A stretch of DNA of 64,000 bases. Source: an uncultured Bacteroidales bacterium (GTDB taxonomy: Bacteria > Bacteroidota > Bacteroidia > Bacteroidales > Paludibacteraceae). Under the pieces are notes generated by a model. It had not been told where the DNA came from and did no database searches. It saw only the letters and a program-made list of their open reading frames with translations. This document shows, piece by piece, positions 1 through 8,525 of this stretch. A program made the translations under genes and the position numbers. Position 1 is the stretch's first letter; each line of letters opens with the position of its first letter. The stretch covers positions 45,989 to 109,988 of the forward strand of contig CALUNA010000010.1 in the NCBI GenBank assembly GCA_944321895.1, written 5' to 3'.

Positions 1-292
1 GTCCGCGGAAGTGGCTGTGAATGATGACGTCGTGTATATATAGATAGGGTTGTACCTTGAAGGTGGAAAGCAATTCAAAGCACGTTGCAAGCCCGGCGTA
101 TTTGCCGTTCATGCGGATAAACAGAATAAAAGCGGATGGATGCGTTTTGAGTGCACCAATCAGTTTTTGTTGTTGTTCGGAATCCAGAGCCGGGGCATTG
201 CCCATGGGGTCTTTCATGTATTGGTCGTATAAATCCAACAGGGCCTGGGTGTGGTCGGGATTGTCAAAATTGCAGAACTCAAAAGTAACCAT
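1..292 (-). CDS. GNAT-type acetyltransferase, N-terminal part (runs off the window)
   Basis: The reading frame opens with ATG at 292 on the minus strand and is still open at base 1, giving about 97 residues. The opening MVTFEFCNFDNPDHTQALLD, followed by GNAPALDSEQ and a hydrophobic strand (AFILFIRMNGKYAGLATCF) leading into a YLYIHDVIIHSHFRG-like strand, matches the first half of GNAT N-acetyltransferases: strand beta4 followed by the V-H/D-x-x-V region before the acetyl-CoA loop. The acetyl-CoA loop itself lies outside the window, so the substrate cannot be guessed. It begins 10 bases downstream of the folA stop on the same strand and is probably co-transcribed with folA and thyA. Confidence 0.7.
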   Translation of the reverse strand, partial: MVTFEFCNFDNPDHTQALLDLYDQYMKDPMGNAPALDSEQQQKLIGALKTHPSAFILFIRMNGKYAGLATCFELLSTFKVQPYLYIHDVIIHSHFRG

Positions 293-302
293 GGCTGTAT
301 TT

Positions 303-791
303 TTATTTTCGGATATATTCCGCGAAAGAGTATGAATATGGATTTTTATCGTCTGCATTGTGATGCTCACGATATGTTTCCTGCCAGATTTCCGGCTTGA
401 TTTCCGGGAAGAACGTGTCCGCATCCGGCCAACTGTGATGTATGTGCGTAATGTACAGCTTGTCGGCTATGTCCATGAATTGCCTGTAAACCATGCCGCC
501 GCCTATGATGAAATTCTCCTGTCCGGCATCGGCCATGCGGACGGCCTCTTCGATGGAGTAGGCCATTTCGGCACCTTCTATCCGTTCGCCTTGTATGTCG
601 GAAATCACAATGTTACGCCGGTTTGGCAGCGGATGTCTCGGCAGGGAAAAGAATGTGCGTTTGCCCATAATGACGGTTTTGCCGCTTGTTTTTTCCTTGA
701 AGTGCTTCAAGTCATTGGGCAGATGGCAAAGCAGCTCGTTGTTTCTGCCTATGGCATGGTTTTCTGCTATGGCAACAATAATGGATATCAT
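303..791 (-). CDS. folA: Dihydrofolate reductase
   Basis: Reduces dihydrofolate to tetrahydrofolate with NADPH, regenerating the cofactor oxidised by thymidylate synthase. The 162 residues are the usual bacterial length. Family marks are visible in order: the opening MISIIVAIAENHAIGRNN, the substrate-binding acidic residue in LPNDLKHFK, the VIMGKRTF motif, RNIVIS, and the nucleotide-binding FIIGGGMVYRQF. It lies immediately downstream of thyA on the same strand with an 80-base gap, the classic thyA-folA pairing. It is an ordinary chromosomal type, not a plasmid-borne trimethoprim-resistance DHFR as far as I can tell. Confidence 0.95.
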   Translation of the reverse strand: MISIIVAIAENHAIGRNNELLCHLPNDLKHFKEKTSGKTVIMGKRTFFSLPRHPLPNRRNIVISDIQGERIEGAEMAYSIEEAVRMADAGQENFIIGGGMVYRQFMDIADKLYITHIHHSWPDADTFFPEIKPEIWQETYREHHNADDKNPYSYSFAEYIRK

Positions 792-870
792 GATTTTGCA
801 GGATTCTGGATTTTCAAATGCACGTTATTCTCTTTTTTTATCTTGTTTTCTTGTCTTGTTGTTTGTCGTT

Positions 871-1665
871 TTAGACGGATACGACACCCTTGATATGTGG
901 ATGCGGATTATAATTTACCAGTTCAAAGTCATCGTAGGTGAACTGGAAAATGTCTTTTATGTCCGGATTTATCTTCATGGTCGGCAGCGGGCGCGGCTCG
1001 CGTGTCAGTTGCAGCCTGACCTGTTCCAGATGGTTGTTGTAGATATGCGCATCACCCAGGGTGTGTATAAAGTCGCCGCACTGCAAACCGGTTACTTGTG
1101 CCATCATTTGCAGCAACAGCGCGTAAGAAGCAATATTGAACGGTACGCCAAGGAAAATGTCGGCGCTACGCTGATACAGTTGCAGGCTCAGTTTCCCGTC
1201 GGCTACGTAGAATTGGAAAAAGGCATGGCATGGCGGCAGGTTCATGCGGTTGAGGTCGGCCACGTTCCAGGCACTGACAATGATACGTCTGGAATCCGGG
1301 TTGTGTTTGATGGTTTCCACGGCCTCTGAAATCTGGTCGATGAAACCGCCGTCGTATGTCGGCCATGAACGCCACTGATATCCGTAGATATGTCCCAGAT
1401 CACCGTTTTCATCAGCCCATTCGTTCCAGATGCGCACGCCATTGTCTTGCAGAAATTTTACGTTCGTATCACCTTTCAGAAACCACAGCAGTTCATATAT
1501 GATGGATTTCAGATGTAGTTTCTTTGTGGTGAGGCATGGAAAACCATCTGCCAGGCTGAAACGCATCTGATGTCCGAAAACACTGATGGTGCCTGTACCT
1601 GTGCGGTCTTCCTTGTGTACGCCCTCGGTGAGGACCCTGTTCAGCAAGTCCAGATATTGTTTCAT
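871..1665 (-). CDS. thyA: Thymidylate synthase
   Basis: Methylates dUMP to dTMP using methylene-tetrahydrofolate and leaves dihydrofolate for the adjacent FolA. The 264 residues match the length of the E. coli enzyme. Key segments are present: EDRTGTGT near the N-terminus, the catalytic cysteine in [12 protein letters not shown], the phosphate-binding RRIIVSAWN, the [20 protein letters not shown] block and the folate-binding GDAHIYNNH. The stop is 12 bases before the start of the downstream-reading unit and the gene follows the PorE-like gene on the same strand. Confidence 0.97.
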   Translation of the reverse strand: MKQYLDLLNRVLTEGVHKEDRTGTGTISVFGHQMRFSLADGFPCLTTKKLHLKSIIYELLWFLKGDTNVKFLQDNGVRIWNEWADENGDLGHIYGYQWRSWPTYDGGFIDQISEAVETIKHNPDSRRIIVSAWNVADLNRMNLPPCHAFFQFYVADGKLSLQLYQRSADIFLGVPFNIASYALLLQMMAQVTGLQCGDFIHTLGDAHIYNNHLEQVRLQLTREPRPLPTMKINPDIKDIFQFTYDDFELVNYNPHPHIKGVVSV

Positions 1666-1677
1666 GATATGATGTGT

Positions 1678-3696
1678 TTAGAACAGTTTATACGTTGTTT
1701 TCAAAACCTTGAACTCTGTGCGCCGGTTGATCTGGTTGGCTATTTCCTGTTGTTCGGGCGTCAGGGAGTCTATGAACGTTTCGTTCAGTTCCGTACCGAC
1801 CGGAATGAACGGATATTTGTCGTGTATGGCCTTGTCGGCAACTACGGGCTGGTCTTTGCCGTATCCGATGGGCGTCAGTCTTTCTTTTTCTATTCCTTTG
1901 GATATCAGGAAGTTGACAACTGATTGAGCGCGTTTTTCCGAGAGTATCTTGTTTTGTTCGGCGTTACCAACCTTGTCGGTATGTGCACTCAGCTCAATGG
2001 TAATGTTCGGGTTGTCGTTCAACAGTTTGACCAGTTCCAGCAACGAGGTTTCCGATTCCGGCGTAATGTCCCATTTTCCGAACTCGTAAAAGATATTTTC
2101 CATTGTAATGGGTTTGCTGATTGGCGTCAGCAGGAAATCCTGTTTGTATGACTTGCTGTCGGTCAGTCCCTGGGTGGAAAGGGTTTGTTTCTGGTTCAGG
2201 AAGCCACGGCACGAGGCAAGCATTACATAGTCAGCGTTTTGTGCCAGTTTGAAACGGTATGAGCCATCTTTTTTTGCCAGTACTTTTGCATTCATGCCAT
2301 TGGAGCCCACTATTCTGATATAGGCATCGGTTACGGCCTCTCCGTTGTAGTCGGTTACCTTTCCTTCAACTTGATATACCAGTTCCGGCAGTTCAAAGGC
2401 GTATATGGCATCGTAGCCTTTCTTGTCGTTTCGGTTTGAGCTGAAGAAACCGCTTTCGCTTGTTCCGGCAAATGTGATTCCGAAATCATCGTAGTTCGTG
2501 TTGAATGGTTGTCCCATGTTTTCCACGTGCCAGTGTTCATTGGTATAGACGGCTTTGAATAAATCGAGTCCTCCGTATCCGGCGTGTCCGCGCGATGAAA
2601 AATACAGGGTGGTGTCGTTGCGCAGTGTGGGAAACATTTCGTCTTCGGACGTGTTTATTTCCGGTCCCAGGTTTTCAGCAGCCTTCCATTCCCCTTCTTC
2701 GTATGTGGCCCGCCAGATGTCGTTTCCTCCATATCCGCCGGGAGCGTCTGATACGAAATAGAGTGTCAGGCCATCGGGCGAGATGCTTGGATGTGCGGTT
2801 GTTATGGTGCTGTCTTGGAACAATGTGATGGATTGCGGTTCACTCCATTCGCCGCCGGCGCGGCTGGACATGTATATACGTGCGCCGCAGTCGCTCCCGC
2901 TTACGGAAATGGCGCGTGTGAAATACATGGTTTTCCCGTCGGCGGTGAATGTGCATACGCCTTCATCGCTTTCCGAGGTCAGGGCATCCACTTTTTCTAC
3001 TTCTTCCCATTTCCCGGCCACGTTTTTTCGGACCGAATACATGTGATTGTCCGGAGTGCCTGTGATGGCGTTGTTTTTCCCGATGGCCCGCGTCAGGTTA
3101 CGGTTGGATGTGAACATGAGTACATCGGCCGATTCTCCTATGAATGCCGGTGCAAACGTGCTGCTCCGTTTTGCGTTGAAGTCGGAGGCTATCCTTATCT
3201 TGTAGCGGCTCGGAACAGTCCGCCATACGCTTACTTGTTCGCATGCTTCCAGTCCGCCCCGCGCGACCGGATCGTCCGGATGTGCTTCCAGATAGATTTT
3301 GTATTGTTTGGCCGCATCGGCATATTTGCCGTTCTGCTGGAGCACTTGTGCGTAACGTAAGTAGACAATGGAATCCGGATAATTGTTCCTGATGGCATAG
3401 TTGTAAACTTGTGCTGTCCGTCTGTGGTTTATGCGCTTGTAACAGTCGGCCTGCTTGTAGGCGATTTCGGCCCGTTTGGCTTTGTCTTTGTAGGAAATAC
3501 GGCCGTATATGCTTTTGTACATTTCTCCGGCCGTATAATATTCGCCTATGTTGTATTTCTTGTCGGCTTTCTTGATGCGGGCGTTGATGCCACAGCTTGT
3601 TGCCAGAATGCCGATAAGCCCGCAACAGATGCAGATGCGTATGCCCTTTAACGGAAAAACGGGATGTTTCTTATGTGTTGTCTGTTCTGTCGGCAT
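1678..3696 (-). CDS. PorE-like lipoprotein: TPR, PD40 beta-propeller, CRD and OmpA peptidoglycan-binding domains
   Basis: A 672-residue envelope protein. A hydrophobic segment ends in the lipobox-like LATSC near residue 35. It is followed by tetratricopeptide-type helices (about 40-150), a propeller built of PD40/WD40-like repeats with recurring SPDG-x-x-LYF and G-GGxD motifs (about 170-435), a carboxypeptidase-regulatory-like beta-sandwich starting at VEGKVTDYNG (about 445-520), and an OmpA C-terminal domain with the HTD-x-x-G...N-x-x-LSE-x-RA peptidoglycan-binding signature (about 550-670). The same four domains in this order and at this length define PorE (PG1058) of Porphyromonas gingivalis, which ties the type IX secretion machine to peptidoglycan. 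Orthology is inferred. OmpA/PD40 proteins are numerous in this phylum, but T9SS cargo in the same window supports it. Confidence 0.75.
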   Translation of the reverse strand: MPTEQTTHKKHPVFPLKGIRICICCGLIGILATSCGINARIKKADKKYNIGEYYTAGEMYKSIYGRISYKDKAKRAEIAYKQADCYKRINHRRTAQVYNYAIRNNYPDSIVYLRYAQVLQQNGKYADAAKQYKIYLEAHPDDPVARGGLEACEQVSVWRTVPSRYKIRIASDFNAKRSSTFAPAFIGESADVLMFTSNRNLTRAIGKNNAITGTPDNHMYSVRKNVAGKWEEVEKVDALTSESDEGVCTFTADGKTMYFTRAISVSGSDCGARIYMSSRAGGEWSEPQSITLFQDSTITTAHPSISPDGLTLYFVSDAPGGYGGNDIWRATYEEGEWKAAENLGPEINTSEDEMFPTLRNDTTLYFSSRGHAGYGGLDLFKAVYTNEHWHVENMGQPFNTNYDDFGITFAGTSESGFFSSNRNDKKGYDAIYAFELPELVYQVEGKVTDYNGEAVTDAYIRIVGSNGMNAKVLAKKDGSYRFKLAQNADYVMLASCRGFLNQKQTLSTQGLTDSKSYKQDFLLTPISKPITMENIFYEFGKWDITPESETSLLELVKLLNDNPNITIELSAHTDKVGNAEQNKILSEKRAQSVVNFLISKGIEKERLTPIGYGKDQPVVADKAIHDKYPFIPVGTELNETFIDSLTPEQQEIANQINRRTEFKVLKTTYKLF

Positions 3697-3746
3697 TTTG
3701 CGATAATAAATTTTGTGTTTCGGCTGTTGCAGGATTTTCCAATTGT

Positions 3747-4994
3747 TTATGCCAGTTCATGGATAATCAGGCCGGAACGTAATTTGGGTTCAAACCAGGT
3801 TGTTTTGGGCGGCATGATATTTCCTGAATCGGCTATGTCAATCAGTTGTTTCATGGAAACCGGATAGAGTGCGAGCGCGGCTTTCATTTCGCCGCTGTCT
3901 ACGCGTCGTTTCAGTTCACCCAGGCCTCTGATGCCGCCGACAAAGTCAACACGTTTGTCGCTCCGCAGGTCTTTTATGCCCAGAATATCGTTCAAAATCA
4001 GGTTTGAGGAAATAGTCACATCCAAAACGCCAATCGGGTCATTGTCGTTGTATGTTCCCGGCTTTGCCGTCAATGAATACCATGTTCCTGCCAGATATAA
4101 CGAGAAATTGTGCAATTTATTAGGTTTGTATATTTCCGTACCTTTTTTTTCAACCGTGAAGTTTTCCGACAGCTTTTCCAGAAATTCATTCTCCGAGAGT
4201 CCGTTCAGGTCTTTCACCACGCGGTTGTAGTCAATAATGTTCAGCTGGTTGTCGGGAAAGCAAACCGCCAGGAAAAAGTTATATTCTTCATTTCCTTTGT
4301 GGTTGGGGTTCTGCAGTTGTTTTTCGTGTCCGACCAATGCGGCGGCAGCGCTCCGGTGATGCCCATCGGCAATGTACAATGCCGGAATTTGTGCAAAAAT
4401 GTCAGTTATCCGGCGGATGGTTTCATCGTTGCTTATGACCCAGAAACGATGTCTGAATCCCTCCGGAGCGGCTGTGAAATCATATTCCGGTTCCTGTGAT
4501 GTAACGCTGTCAATGATGGCATCCAAATCGTCGCGGTGCGGATAGGCAAAAAAGACCGGTTCAATGTTGGCATTGTTTACGCGTACGTGTTTCATGCGGT
4601 CTTCTTCTTTGTCGCGGCGGGTCAGTTCGTGTTTTTTGATTTTGCCGGTCATGTAGTCATCTACGGCAGCACAGACAACCAGACCGTATTGCGTACGTCC
4701 TTCCATGGTTTGTGCATATACGTAGTATTGTTCTTTTGCATCCTGCCGTAGCCAGCCTTTTTGTTTGAACAGGGCAAAGTTTTCGGCGGCTTTCTCATAG
4801 ACGGCGGGGTCATGTTCATCCGTTCCGGCCGGGAAATCTATTTCAGGCTTGATGATATAGTATAACGACATTTCATTACCTGTGGCTTCGGCACGTGCTT
4901 CGTCCGAGTTCAGTACATCATAAGGGCGTGATGAGATGCGTTTTGCCAGTTCTTTTGGAGGGCGTATTCCCTTGAAAGGTTTGATGGTGACCAT
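3747..4994 (-). CDS. DUF1015 family protein
   Basis: A soluble 415-residue protein recognisable as DUF1015 from the opening IKPFKGIRPPKELA, RISSRPYDVLNSDEAR, the central IADGHHRSAAA motif and LYPVSMKQL near the end. The function is not established. In many Bacteroidetes the family sits beside serA/serC, but not here. It is preceded on the same strand by the bactofilin gene (13-base gap) and followed by the PorE-like gene (50-base gap), so it is probably read within the same minus-strand unit. There is no signal peptide or membrane segment. The histidine-rich IADGHHRSAAA stretch looks like a metal or phosphate site, but that is only inference. Confidence 0.85.
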   Translation of the reverse strand: MVTIKPFKGIRPPKELAKRISSRPYDVLNSDEARAEATGNEMSLYYIIKPEIDFPAGTDEHDPAVYEKAAENFALFKQKGWLRQDAKEQYYVYAQTMEGRTQYGLVVCAAVDDYMTGKIKKHELTRRDKEEDRMKHVRVNNANIEPVFFAYPHRDDLDAIIDSVTSQEPEYDFTAAPEGFRHRFWVISNDETIRRITDIFAQIPALYIADGHHRSAAAALVGHEKQLQNPNHKGNEEYNFFLAVCFPDNQLNIIDYNRVVKDLNGLSENEFLEKLSENFTVEKKGTEIYKPNKLHNFSLYLAGTWYSLTAKPGTYNDNDPIGVLDVTISSNLILNDILGIKDLRSDKRVDFVGGIRGLGELKRRVDSGEMKAALALYPVSMKQLIDIADSGNIMPPKTTWFEPKLRSGLIIHELA

Positions 4995-5007
4995 GGTATG
5001 TTGGGTT

Positions 5008-5388
5008 CTAATCGGTGGTTGTGTTTTTGTTTCTTGTCTTGTTGTTTGTCATGGAACAGGTGCCGTTGATGACGGCATTGGGTTCGACGATTAATATTTT
5101 GGTTTTTATTTCGCCGGTGATATTGGCGGTTTCACGTATGGCCAGGGTTTCCGTAATGTCCAGTTTGCCATCCAAAGAACCGAGAATTTCCGCATTGATG
5201 CAATGGATTGTTCCTTTCATGAATCCTTGCTGTCCAATGACAACTTTGCCTTTGCAGTCCACATCGCCTTCTACTGTGCCGTCTATTCTGAAATCGCTGT
5301 CGGCAATGATGGTGCCGATGATTTTGCTGCCTGTGGTGAGCGCGTTGTATAATGCTCCTCCGGTGTTGTTTGTTACTTCTTTTGCCAT
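5008..5388 (-). CDS. Bactofilin (polymer-forming cytoskeletal protein)
   Basis: A 126-residue protein consisting mostly of the right-handed beta-helix of bactofilins. Short repeating strands such as GTIIADSDFRIDGTVEGDVDC, KVVIGQQGFMKGTI and AEILGSLDGKLDI occur at regular intervals between residues 20 and 110. Disordered ends precede and follow the helix, as usual for the family. Bactofilins self-assemble without nucleotide into membrane-associated filaments and often scaffold cell-wall enzymes. No M23 peptidase partner is adjacent. A TAATTTTG -7 box sits 29 bases upstream, so the gene can be transcribed independently of mutY. Confidence 0.88.
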   Translation of the reverse strand: MAKEVTNNTGGALYNALTTGSKIIGTIIADSDFRIDGTVEGDVDCKGKVVIGQQGFMKGTIHCINAEILGSLDGKLDITETLAIRETANITGEIKTKILIVEPNAVINGTCSMTNNKTRNKNTTTD

Positions 5389-5416
5389 AATGTTTTGTCG
5401 ATTGTGTTTTGACCGC

Positions 5417-5424
5417 CAAAATTA
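5417..5424 (-). promoter_or_regulatory. Bacteroidetes -7 box upstream of the bactofilin gene
   Basis: Read on the minus strand this is TAATTTTG, a match to the TAnnTTTG consensus of the major Bacteroidetes sigma factor. It lies 29 bases before the bactofilin start. No convincing -33 TTTG was found at the expected 19-21 base distance. Confidence 0.45.
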
Positions 5425-5479
5425 CTTTTTTTTTTCAGAATTCACAAATGCGATTCGGGCATGTTTGTGTTAATCGTTA

Positions 5480-6553
5480 TCAAAAACGGAGGTTTCCGCA
5501 CATGAATTTTTCCAGGAATTTTTCGGTCAGCCTCGAAACGGCATACTGTTTCAGGTCGGTCAGGGCTATTTTCCTGCAAGAATCAATTTCACCGCTGTTG
5601 CAATTGAAACAGAAAAAACGGGCATGTATGCGTTGGTGGCTCAGTACATGCTTTATTTCGTCCGAGACATTGTTCAGTATCAGGCCCGACAGTTTGTCGG
5701 TGTATCGGATAAACTCCGGATGTTGCAGTATTTCTTCGGTGGGCACTGCCGTATCCGTTTCAATGAGTGGAAGTTCATACAGATGTTTCCAAATGTCGTT
5801 GTTGCCGCGTTTTTGCAGGAATGTATATTCATTGACATTGAAAAAGAAGTAGTTGAAATAGCGGTCGGATACTTTTGTCCGATTTGCTTTGGCCGGCAGT
5901 TTGTCCACCATGTGCATTCGCGCGGCCGCACATGTTTCCAGCAACGGGCATTTGTGGCATGCAGCATTGCTCGGTGTGCATTGCAGTGCGCCGAATTCCA
6001 TGATGGCCTGGTTGTAAGTGCCCGGTTCCCTTTTGTCCATCAGCATTTGCGATATGTGTGTGAACTCTTTCTTGCCTTCAGTCGTGTCAATGGGAGTTTG
6101 TATGCCAAACAGGCGTGACAATACACGAAAGACGTTTCCATCCAGCACCGGATAAGGCATGTTGTAGGCAAATGAACAAATGGCTGCTGCGGTGTAGTCG
6201 CCGATACCTTTCAACTGGCGCACTTGTTCGTAGGTCCGCGGAAATTCACCTCCGTGTTCAGACATAATCTGGCCGGCCGCCTGATGCAGGTTGCGGGCAC
6301 GGCTGTAGTAACCTAACCCTTGCCATATGCGGAGCACCTCGTCTTCCGATGCGGCCGCCAGTGATTTTACATCAGGGAACTGGCTGATGAAACGCAAATA
6401 GTAATCGTGTCCTTGTGCAACACGGGTCTGTTGCAGAATAATTTCAGAAATCCATATCTTGTACGGGTCGTTGATTTCCCGCCATGGCAAATCCCGCTTG
6501 TTTGCAGCATACCATTTTTTCAGTTCTTGCCGTATGTGTTGATGTGTGTCCAT
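5480..6553 (-). CDS. mutY: A/G-specific adenine glycosylase
   Basis: Base-excision repair enzyme removing adenine opposite 8-oxoguanine. From the start chosen at 6553 it is 357 residues. The HhH-GPD core shows the catalytic glutamate in ISEIILQQTRV, the hairpin LKGIGDYTAAAI and the catalytic aspartate in PVLDGNVFRV. The iron-sulfur loop is C-x6-C-x2-C-x5-C (CTPSNAACHKCPLLETC), and the C-terminal third is the Nudix-like 8-oxoG recognition domain. The frame stays open upstream to 6796, but a strong promoter at 6619-6649 lies inside that extension, so the start must be at 6553 or at the in-frame ATG at 6568. Confidence 0.93.
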   Translation of the reverse strand: MDTHQHIRQELKKWYAANKRDLPWREINDPYKIWISEIILQQTRVAQGHDYYLRFISQFPDVKSLAAASEDEVLRIWQGLGYYSRARNLHQAAGQIMSEHGGEFPRTYEQVRQLKGIGDYTAAAICSFAYNMPYPVLDGNVFRVLSRLFGIQTPIDTTEGKKEFTHISQMLMDKREPGTYNQAIMEFGALQCTPSNAACHKCPLLETCAAARMHMVDKLPAKANRTKVSDRYFNYFFFNVNEYTFLQKRGNNDIWKHLYELPLIETDTAVPTEEILQHPEFIRYTDKLSGLILNNVSDEIKHVLSHQRIHARFFCFNCNSGEIDSCRKIALTDLKQYAVSRLTEKFLEKFMCGNLRF

Positions 6554-6618
6554 AATGCTGTTTTTCATACATGTAGGGCAAGGCTCATTCCAGCAAATAT
6601 GCCTGCCCGTGTTTTTTG

Positions 6619-6649
6619 CAAAAGTAGATGTTTTATACCAACGGCCAAA
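6619..6649 (-). promoter_or_regulatory. Promoter of mutY (TTTG-N19-TACTTTTG)
   Basis: On the minus strand TTTG (6649-6646) is followed after 19 bases by TACTTTTG (6626-6619), a full match to the Bacteroidetes -33/-7 consensus. Initiation would fall near 6612, leaving a 45-60 base leader before mutY and excluding the upstream in-frame extension. Confidence 0.7.
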
Positions 6650-6721
6650 GTGCGGGTGTTCAAAACATGCGGGTTGGATAAATCCGTTTGTGAAGAGGAT
6701 GCGGTTTTGCGTTTTTTGTGT

Positions 6722-6729
6722 TATCTTTG
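6722..6729 (+). promoter_or_regulatory. -7 box of the TlpA-like gene
   Basis: TATCTTTG matches TAnnTTTG and lies 79 bases before the start codon at 6808, divergent from the mutY promoter. No TTTG is present at the expected -33 distance. Confidence 0.5.
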
Positions 6730-6807
6730 CAGCCAAAAACCGGCAGGGTGCAACAGATGGCATGTTCTTGACAAAAACAGAATAACTTTTAAACAAAATT
6801 CGAACTT

Positions 6808-7908
6808 ATGAAAAAGCAATTGTTATTTTTATTGGCGGTATTTTCCTTGGCCGCATGTACGGACAATTCGTATAGAATTCAGGGTACTTTTACGGATGGT
6901 CTTGTTCCTGACAGTTCCCTGGTTTATATGCAGAAGCGGGTTGTCCGTGAATGGGTAATGTTGGACAGCGCCATGGTTTTGGGCGGAGATTTTGTCATGA
7001 AGGGCAAGGTGGAAGAACCTTTTTATGCCTACCTTACCTATACCGGCACAGATGGTCGGAAACGCTATGCGGATATTGTGGTGGAACCAGGAAACCTGTC
7101 CCTTACCGTAAATCCCAAACAAATAAAACGCTCGGGCGTCTCTCAGAATGCATTGCTCCAGTCGTTCTACGACATGGAAGATGCCGTATTTGCCGCCTAT
7201 GAAACAAAATATGAAGAACAAAGTTCCCAGCCGCAGACACCGGAGCGTCAGGCTGCATGGGAAGTGTACGTAGATTCATTGCAAGATGCGGCTGTTGCAC
7301 AAACGGTTGACTTTATTTTGAAAAACGCCAATACACTTGCAGCGAATGCCGTGTTCACGACACGCTACTATAATATGTCTATCCAGCAAAAAGATGCCGT
7401 CATTGCCGCCATGAACGAGGAAAGCCGGAGTTATGACCGTATTCCGCTGATTATTGAAACATTGGAAATTGAACGCCGGACGGCAATCGGACAACCCTAT
7501 ACGGACATAGTGCTTCCGGATGCGGCCGGCAACGAGCTGGCACTTTCTTCTCTTGTCGGCAAAACAGATTATGTGCTGGTGGACTTCTGGGCATCCTGGT
7601 GCGGCCCATGCCGTGCTTCTTTTCCTGAACTGAAGGAATTTTACGGCAAATATGCCGGGACCGGCAAACTGGAAATTTTCGGAGTATCGCTCGATAATGA
7701 AGAGCAGTCGTGGAAAAATGCTATTGAAAAGGAAGGACTTTCATGGAAACACGTTTCCGACCTGAAGGGCTGGGAATGCGCTGGAGCACAGGCCTATGGA
7801 GTCAATGCTATTCCGTGTACGGTTCTGATAGACAAGGCAGGAACCATTGTTGGAAGAAATCTGGAAATTCCGGAAATAGAACGGCTTGTTGCGGATGCCG
7901 CAGAGTAA
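6808..7908 (+). CDS. TlpA-like thioredoxin-fold lipoprotein with N-terminal DUF4369-type domain
   Basis: A 366-residue periplasm-facing protein. The lipoprotein signal MKKQLLFLLAVFSLAACTDN places the lipidated cysteine at residue 17. An N-terminal beta-rich domain (about 20-120, YRIQGTFTDGLVPDS, VVEPGNLSLTV) matches DUF4369, and a helical linker follows. A thioredoxin/AhpC-TSA domain covers about 225-366 with the redox motif WCGPC in VLVDFWASWCGPCRASFPEL and the cis-proline region NAIPCTVLIDKAG. Such proteins act as thiol-disulfide reductases at the outer face of the cell. The partner is unknown. It is monocistronic, with its own -7 box and HU behind its own promoter. Confidence 0.9.
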   Translation: MKKQLLFLLAVFSLAACTDNSYRIQGTFTDGLVPDSSLVYMQKRVVREWVMLDSAMVLGGDFVMKGKVEEPFYAYLTYTGTDGRKRYADIVVEPGNLSLTVNPKQIKRSGVSQNALLQSFYDMEDAVFAAYETKYEEQSSQPQTPERQAAWEVYVDSLQDAAVAQTVDFILKNANTLAANAVFTTRYYNMSIQQKDAVIAAMNEESRSYDRIPLIIETLEIERRTAIGQPYTDIVLPDAAGNELALSSLVGKTDYVLVDFWASWCGPCRASFPELKEFYGKYAGTGKLEIFGVSLDNEEQSWKNAIEKEGLSWKHVSDLKGWECAGAQAYGVNAIPCTVLIDKAGTIVGRNLEIPEIERLVADAAE

Positions 7909-7946
7909 ACGGAAAAAGTTTTTTTCAATAAAAACAGCCTAAATGT

Positions 7947-7976
7947 TTTGCAATCAGAATAAAAATCGTATATTTG
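7947..7976 (+). promoter_or_regulatory. Promoter of the HU gene
   Basis: TTTG at 7947-7950 and TATATTTG at 7969-7976 are separated by 18 bases, one short of the usual 19-21. The start codon of the HU gene is 62 bases downstream. Confidence 0.6.
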
Positions 7977-8037
7977 CACCCCGTTTCCAGAGAGTGTATT
8001 TTTAAAATATCATATTAAACAATTTAATCTCATAACA

Positions 8038-8310
8038 ATGACTAAAGCTGAAATTGTAAATGAAATCGCCAAAAATACCGGAATTGACAAGGCGACTGTT
8101 TTGACTACTGTCGAGTCTTTTATGGAGACAGTAAAAGATTCATTGGCGAAAAAGGACAATGTTTATTTAAGAGGGTTTGGTAGCTTTATTATCAAGGAAC
8201 GTGCAGAAAAGAAAGCTCGTAATATCTCCAAAAATACGACCATTACGATTCCTGCACACAACATTCCTGCTTTCAGACCAGCCAAATCGTTTACGGAAGT
8301 AGTAAAGTAA
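8038..8310 (+). CDS. HU-family DNA-binding protein
   Basis: A 90-residue nucleoid-associated protein that bends DNA as a dimer. The helical dimerisation part (KAEIVNEIAKNTGIDKATV) is followed by the beta-saddle with GFGSFIIKERAEKKARNI and the DNA-minor-groove arm carrying the proline at its tip (TTITIPAHNIPAFRPAKSF). Length and motifs are those of standard HU. It is followed after 27 bases by the small basic mS38-like reading frame and then by a strong terminator, so the two are probably one transcript. Confidence 0.95.
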   Translation: MTKAEIVNEIAKNTGIDKATVLTTVESFMETVKDSLAKKDNVYLRGFGSFIIKERAEKKARNISKNTTITIPAHNIPAFRPAKSFTEVVK

Positions 8311-8337
8311 ATTTCTAATTTTTAAAACTATACGAAT

Positions 8338-8427
8338 ATGCCAAGCGGAAAAAAGAGAAAAAGACATAAAATGTCGACGCACAAGCGTAAAAAAAGACTT
8401 CGCAAGAATAGGCACAAAAAGAAATAA
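8338..8427 (+). CDS. 29-residue, extremely basic protein resembling the AURKAIP1/COX24 (mS38, DUF1713) domain
   Basis: An ATG 27 bases after the HU stop opens a 29-codon frame with 20 lysine or arginine residues, reading MPSGKKRKRHKMSTHKRKKR and then five-to-six further basic residues before TAA. The arrangement K-K-R-K-R-H-K-M-x-x-H-K-R-K-K-R-x-R-K matches the AURKAIP1/COX24 domain of mitochondrial small-subunit protein mS38, which NCBI annotates as tiny proteins in Bacteroidetes. A ribosome-associated role is inference from that family. It lies between HU and a strong terminator, so it is co-transcribed with HU. It is easily missed because of its size. Confidence 0.8.
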   Translation: MPSGKKRKRHKMSTHKRKKRLRKNRHKKK

Positions 8428-8459
8428 GTGTCTGTGAAAATGGTCTGAAAAAGAAAATC

Positions 8460-8506
8460 AAAAACAAGCTTAAAAACAAAATGCGATTGTTTTTAAGTTT
8501 GTTTTT
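8460..8506 (+). terminator. Intrinsic terminator after HU and the mS38-like gene
   Basis: A 20-base arm (8460-8479) pairs with 8487-8506 with a single G-U wobble around a 7-base loop. The descending arm is T-rich and ends in TTTTT, giving both the hairpin and the uridine tract. Confidence 0.85.
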
Positions 8507-8525
8507 CTGTTTATCAACATTGTAT

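Noticed and set aside
6554..6796. In-frame N-terminal extension of mutY (81 extra residues)
   Set aside because: Contains a complete promoter (6619-6649) and has no resemblance to MutY; the family begins at the MDTHQHIRQELKKWY segment.
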